From: an uncultured Oscillospiraceae bacterium
GTDB taxonomy: Bacteria; Bacillota; Clostridia; Oscillospirales; Oscillospiraceae
Reading direction: 5' to 3'
Assembly (NCBI GenBank): GCA_934597345.1
Contig: CAKTRJ010000026.1
Location: 1 to 33,746, forward strand
Length of the DNA stretch: 33,746 bases
Part shown: positions 30,860 through 33,746 of the stretch, piece after piece
Layout: the number at the start of each line of letters is the position of its first letter
How positions within the stretch are numbered: position 1 is the stretch's first letter
Program-made: the position numbers and the translations under genes
Notes under the pieces: model-generated
The model's database searches: none
What the model was told of the DNA's origin: nothing
Seen by the model: the letters and a program-made list of their open reading frames with translations, nothing else

Positions 30860-31540
30860 ATGAAATACCCCTACCTGCTATTCGACGCGGATAACACCCT
30901 GTTCGACTTCGACCGGGCCAACCAGGAGGCATTCCATGCTGTCTGCCGCCAGTTCGATATCCCCGACAGCGACGAGACGTTCCAGCTCTACGAGCGCTGC
31001 AACAACGAGATGTGGGCCGCCTTTGACCGGGGCGAATATACCAAGGAGTTTATTGTGGTGCAGCGCTTCCGCAACTTCCTGTCGGCTATGGGACTTGACC
31101 GGGACGCAGAGGGCTGCAACGCCCTGCATCTCGCCACCCTGGGCCGGTGCGCCTTTATGCTGCCCTACGCCGAGGAGGTGTGCCATACCCTGGCCCGCAG
31201 CCACAAGCTGTATCTGGTCACCAATGCGGTGGCCTCCGTCCAGCGTGGCCGTCTGGCGAAAAGCCCCATCGTCCCCGACATCACCGCCGCCTTTATCAGC
31301 GAGGAGGCCGGAGCGGCCAAGCCCTCGACTGCCTATTTTGACTACGTGTTTGCCCACATCGACGGCATCACAAAGGACAACTGCCTTGTGATCGGCGACA
31401 GCATCTCCAGCGATATCCGGGGTGCCAACAACTACGGTTTGCCCTGCTGTTGGTATAATCCCAAGCATACCCCGCGCCCGGCCAATCTCCGTATCGACTA
31501 CGAGATCGACGACCTGCGGCAGCTGTATGATATTGTATAA
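30860..31540 (+). CDS. yjjG: YjjG-type HAD pyrimidine nucleotidase
   Basis: This 226-residue HAD-IA phosphatase shows the HAD motif I FDADNTLFDF (residues 8-17, nucleophile Asp9), motif II YLVTNAVASVQRGRL, motif III lysine in GAAKPST, and motif IV VIGDSISSDI. The F-D-A-D-N-T-L-F-D-F-D-R-A block is characteristic of YjjG, a 5'-nucleotidase that removes noncanonical pyrimidine nucleotides such as halogenated dUMP. A weak AAGGA site lies before the ATG. It is the last gene of the plus-strand group and is followed immediately by a bidirectional terminator facing a minus-strand gene. Confidence 0.88.
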   Translation: MKYPYLLFDADNTLFDFDRANQEAFHAVCRQFDIPDSDETFQLYERCNNEMWAAFDRGEYTKEFIVVQRFRNFLSAMGLDRDAEGCNALHLATLGRCAFMLPYAEEVCHTLARSHKLYLVTNAVASVQRGRLAKSPIVPDITAAFISEEAGAAKPSTAYFDYVFAHIDGITKDNCLVIGDSISSDIRGANNYGLPCCWYNPKHTPRPANLRIDYEIDDLRQLYDIV

Positions 31541-31576
31541 GAAATGGATGCAAGCGAAAGCTTGCATCCATTTCTT
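31541..31576. terminator. Bidirectional terminator-like hairpin between convergent genes
   Basis: A 15-bp perfect stem (31541-31555 with 31560-31574, GAAATGGATGCAAGC and its complement) with a GAAA loop begins directly after the yjjG stop and ends 4 bases before the stop of the convergent lyase gene. The T tract is short on both strands (TT then TTGTC; TTATAC on the other), so efficiency may be moderate. Confidence 0.8.
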
Positions 31577-31577
31577 G

Positions 31578-33026
31578 TCATTGTTCATCTCCAAAGTCCG
31601 CTCTGTACGCCGCGGCCAGCTTCTCAGGCCAGTCGCCGATGGGCTTCAGCACGCCGGTGAAGAACCGCAGCGTGGCGGGCTCGTGGACGAACCGCAATCC
31701 GCCCACCAGATTCTGGTGGTCAAACAGCCACTTGACCCGGTCGATGACGTACTCCGTCTGGGACAGGGTGAATACCCTCCGGGGGAAGGCCAGCCGCAGC
31801 AGCTCCATGCTGGCGATGCGCTCGGTGCCATCCGGTTCCCGTTCCTCAGACAGCGTACCGCGCTCCATGCCCCGGATACCGCCGCAGATGTACAGCGCGC
31901 AGGACAGCGCACCGGCGGAGTACTGGCTCTGGGGCACATGGGGCAGGAATTCCTTCACGTCGATGTGGGCTCCCAGACCGCCGCCGGGGGTGATCACCGG
32001 CACGCCGTACTCATCCAGCCGCTTCACGCAGTAGTCGATGAACTGCGGTCCCTGAGAGATCACGTCCATGTCCATGCTCTCCTCAAAGCCCACCGTCATG
32101 GCCTCCATCTCCTTCACGGACATGCCGCCGTAGGTGAGGAACCCCTCGAACATGGGAATCAGATCCTCCATAGAGTGGAACAGCTCCTCGTCCCGCACCA
32201 GGATCGCGCCGCCCCGGGCGAAGCCGAACTTCCGGGCAGAGAAGTAGATGATGTCGAACAGGTCGGCGATCATGCGGGTGATCTCACGGATGGACTTGTC
32301 CTGCATCCCGGCCTCGCGGGTCTTGATAAAGTACAGATTATCCTGCAAAAGAGAGGCGTCCAGCACCGTCAGCAGGCCGTGACGATGGCAGATGGCGGTG
32401 GCAGCCTTCATATTGGCGTAGGAGATTGGCTGACCGCCGATCAGGTTGGTGCCGGCCTCCAGACGGACAAAGGGGATGTTCTCCGGCGTTTCCCGCTGGA
32501 TGCAGGCCGCCAGCGCGTCCAGATCAATGTCGCCCTTGAAGGGTAGGTCGCTGTGGCTCTCCAGACCCTCCTTCTTCACCAGCTCCTCCACGCGGCCGCC
32601 CAGACGGGTGATGTGGGCCTTGGCGGTGGTGAAGTGGTAGTTCATGATGACGCAGTTTCCCGGCTTGACAAACCGGGTGGCCAGAATATTCTCACAGGCG
32701 CGGCCCTGATGGGCGGGCAGGCAGTGCTCGATGCCGAACAGCTCCTGCAATTTTGCCTGCATTTTGTAGAAGGTCTCCGATCCGGCGTAGGCGTCGTCGG
32801 CCATCAGCATGGCGGCCTGCTGCCGGTCAGACATGGCGTTGACGCCGGAATCCGTCAGCATATCCAGAAAGATATCCTTGTTGTGCAGTTGGAAGGTATT
32901 GAACCCGGCGTCCTTTATCTTCTGCAGCCGCTGTTCCGTAGGCAGCAGGTGCAGCTGCTGGACAATTTTCACCTTGTGCATCTCCATGGGGATGGGTTCG
33001 TGCTTGTAAAACGTAATGGCGGGCAT
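31578..33026 (-). CDS. Divergent tyrosine phenol-lyase/tryptophanase-family PLP protein
   Basis: This 482-residue protein is close in layout to bacterial tyrosine phenol-lyase: LTDSGVNAMSDRQQAAMLMA, DDAYAGSETFYKMQ (general-acid Tyr80), PAHQGRACEN (Arg109), HFTTAK, and the PLP lysine Lys266 in FSARKFGFARGG. Arg416-Arg417 in FPRRVFT match the phenol-lyase Arg that tryptophanases lack, and LRFFTG holds the carboxylate Arg454. But the Arg that hydrogen-bonds the PLP 3'-oxygen in both enzymes is Leu226 (DASLLQDN), and Lys before the Schiff-base lysine is Arg265. So the chemistry may differ. The start at 33026 follows AAGGAGGAG. It is preceded by a T-box leader and a 17-codon ORF. Confidence 0.8.
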   Translation of the reverse strand: MPAITFYKHEPIPMEMHKVKIVQQLHLLPTEQRLQKIKDAGFNTFQLHNKDIFLDMLTDSGVNAMSDRQQAAMLMADDAYAGSETFYKMQAKLQELFGIEHCLPAHQGRACENILATRFVKPGNCVIMNYHFTTAKAHITRLGGRVEELVKKEGLESHSDLPFKGDIDLDALAACIQRETPENIPFVRLEAGTNLIGGQPISYANMKAATAICHRHGLLTVLDASLLQDNLYFIKTREAGMQDKSIREITRMIADLFDIIYFSARKFGFARGGAILVRDEELFHSMEDLIPMFEGFLTYGGMSVKEMEAMTVGFEESMDMDVISQGPQFIDYCVKRLDEYGVPVITPGGGLGAHIDVKEFLPHVPQSQYSAGALSCALYICGGIRGMERGTLSEEREPDGTERIASMELLRLAFPRRVFTLSQTEYVIDRVKWLFDHQNLVGGLRFVHEPATLRFFTGVLKPIGDWPEKLAAAYRADFGDEQ

Positions 33027-33101
33027 AGTGCGCTCCTCCTTGAAATTCAAAATCAGTTGTGCTGCGCGATAGCCGTCGCAGCCCGGCGTGTTCCAATGTG
33101 T

Positions 33102-33155
33102 CTATCGATGATCCCGCTGCCGCGGGTATCGTTTCATGTTGGTAAATGTCGTCAT
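33102..33155 (-). CDS. Small ORF between T-box and lyase gene (possible leader peptide)
   Basis: The 17-residue peptide MTTFTNMKRYPRQRDHR is read from a good ribosome site (AAGGAG, 8 bases before the ATG) right after the T-box terminator. It ends at TAG 75 bases before the lyase start. It contains Phe and Tyr but no Trp, and the end has CCCGC-GGCA-GCGGG pairing potential. It could be a leader peptide, a remnant of a lost gene or chance. The strong ribosome site is the only support. Confidence 0.45.
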   Translation of the reverse strand: MTTFTNMKRYPRQRDHR

Positions 33156-33183
33156 ATTTCTCGCTCCTTCGCGCTGATTGCAA

Positions 33184-33470
33184 TAAAAAAACGCCCTCCA
33201 TGTCCAAAAGGACACAGAGGACGAGTCAAACCCGTGGTACCACCTCAGTTTACCGCTTGCGCGGCCTCATAGGATACAGCCATTTCTGAAATGGTGATAT
33301 ATCCGCAGCGCGATATCGGGCGCACCCGGCGCCGCCTACCACTCACCAGGAGCTTCGGGGCGCGGCTCAGGACAGTAATTGGGACGCTGTATCTCCGCGG
33401 CCTTACACCACCGGCCGCTCTCTGAAGAAGATCACCACAGCATCTTACTGGATGTCCATCATCGCTGTTG
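33184..33470 (-). promoter_or_regulatory. T-box leader (tRNA-sensing riboswitch), probable Tyr specifier
   Basis: Read on the minus strand, stem I contains CCAGTAAGATGC, AGAGAGC and GGTGGTGTAA, the standard AGTA, AGAGAG and apical loop elements. The T-box AGGTGGTACCACGGG lies at 33231-33245. It is followed by a terminator hairpin (33192-33223) and a T7 run at 33185-33191. In stem I, GGACA pairs with TGTCC and GATGCTGT with ACAGCGTC, leaving an internal loop whose 3' side is CCAATTAC. TAC (33375-33377) is the best-placed codon, pointing to tRNA-Tyr; other alignments of this loop (ATT, TTA) are possible. Uncharged tRNA would favour expression of the downstream lyase. Confidence 0.88.
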
Positions 33471-33485
33471 AACTTTATTGCCGAT

Positions 33486-33514
33486 ACTTTACTACTTTGT
33501 GGGGCGAAAGTAAA
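33486..33514 (-). promoter_or_regulatory. Candidate promoter of the T-box transcript
   Basis: On the minus strand, TTTACT (33514-33509, 4 of 6) and TAAAGT (33491-33486, 4 of 6) are separated by 17 bp. Transcription would start near 33479, directly before stem I of the T-box. Confidence 0.5.
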
Positions 33515-33651
33515 TAGGGAGAATCCACAAGATGAGACCGCGCATGTAAAGCTGACTTGTGCAAATGGCTGGCGAAGGCTGAAAATTGAAATAAGGGCTG
33601 GTTATGACAAAACGCCTGTCGGTAAAGATGGAAAAGTTAGGGAGAAAAGCG

Positions 33652-33680
33652 TTGACAAGCGGGGAAGTATGTGGTAATCT
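33652..33680 (+). promoter_or_regulatory. Candidate promoter for a gene beyond the right edge
   Basis: TTGACA (33652-33657, exact) is followed after 17 bp by TAATCT (33675-33680, 3 of 6), preceded by GTGG. The sequence CGTTGACAAXCGGGRAG resembles that at the buk promoter (4522 onwards). The 33515-33651 stretch upstream holds nothing that I can support. Confidence 0.5.
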
Positions 33681-33746
33681 AACCTAGCTGTCCGCGAGAC
33701 GGACGGATATCCGGTCGGAAATGAGTCGACGAAAAACATCGAAAAA
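33681..33746 (+). other. Structured 5' leader at window edge
   Basis: GTCCG-CGAGA-CGGAC forms a short hairpin directly after the candidate promoter, and GGATATCCGG follows it. No start codon with a ribosome site appears before the edge, so this is probably the untranslated leader of the next gene. I do not recognise a riboswitch class. Confidence 0.35.

Noticed and set aside
33468..33677. A 69-codon plus-strand frame over the T-box promoter and the right-edge promoter
   Set aside because: It starts at a non-ATG codon without a ribosome site and overlaps two regulatory regions; its end runs through the TTGACA of the next promoter.

Overview
The window looks like chromosomal DNA of a GC-rich, anaerobic gut Firmicute, probably in Oscillospirales (Clostridium cluster IV). 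The evidence is strong AGGAGG-type ribosome sites with occasional TTG starts, a T-box leader, ferredoxin-linked 2-oxoacid oxidation with a butyrate kinase, an ECF transporter module, a ClpE-type ATPase with an N-terminal zinc finger, and three copies of a 'CTCCCTTGTGTAAAGGGAGG' intergenic element that I associate with this group. The species assignment is inference; no rRNA or tRNA gene is present.

Layout: (1) 1-120, the tail of an unidentified gene and its terminator. (2) 272-3621, an iron-uptake operon feoA-feoA-feoB plus a 51-residue FeoB-associated Cys-rich membrane protein. It is driven by a near-perfect sigma-A promoter containing palindromic TTAGC-N4-GCTAA operator-like sites. (3) 3750-4472, a TetR-family regulator. 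(4) 4524-8194, buk-iorA-iorB: oxidation of aryl (or branched) 2-oxoacids by a ferredoxin oxidoreductase, beside an acyl kinase that could recover ATP. (5) 8439-10372, a rhomboid-like membrane protein with a zinc ribbon, and a convergent class B sortase that is itself a predicted lipoprotein. (6) 10527-20595, ten intact, tightly packed minus-strand genes that form the structural half of a short-tailed phage: portal, Prp-like cysteine protease, scaffold, N4-gp56-type major capsid protein, two small head proteins, a nozzle-like protein, a connector, a collar fibre and a peptidoglycan-binding protein. No terminase, integrase, replication or lysis gene accompanies them. (7) 20754-31576, housekeeping genes on the plus strand: a SAM-dependent methyltransferase, ecfA1-ecfA2-ecfT, truA, a DUF5711-like protein, a CvpA-like protein, clpE, a small Cys protein, an EFR1-type flavodoxin/ferredoxin and yjjG. 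(8) 31578-33514, minus strand, a divergent tyrosine phenol-lyase/tryptophanase-family protein behind a T-box leader and a 17-codon ORF. (9) 33652 onward, a promoter for a gene beyond the window.

The most interesting part is the phage-like cassette. It sits between housekeeping genes, has no decayed ORF, lacks the packaging motor, and encodes its own Prp-type protease where a prohead protease is expected. Its major capsid protein begins with an L27-like Prp cleavage motif (DLQRFAG). This suggests a domesticated or satellite-like particle whose maturation uses a ribosomal-protein-type protease. Second is the T-box, with a probable Tyr (TAC) specifier, ahead of a PLP lyase whose usual PLP-contacting arginine is a leucine. 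Third is the clustered operator architecture of the feo operon.

Limits: all identifications are from reading motifs and family resemblance by eye; no search or folding was run.
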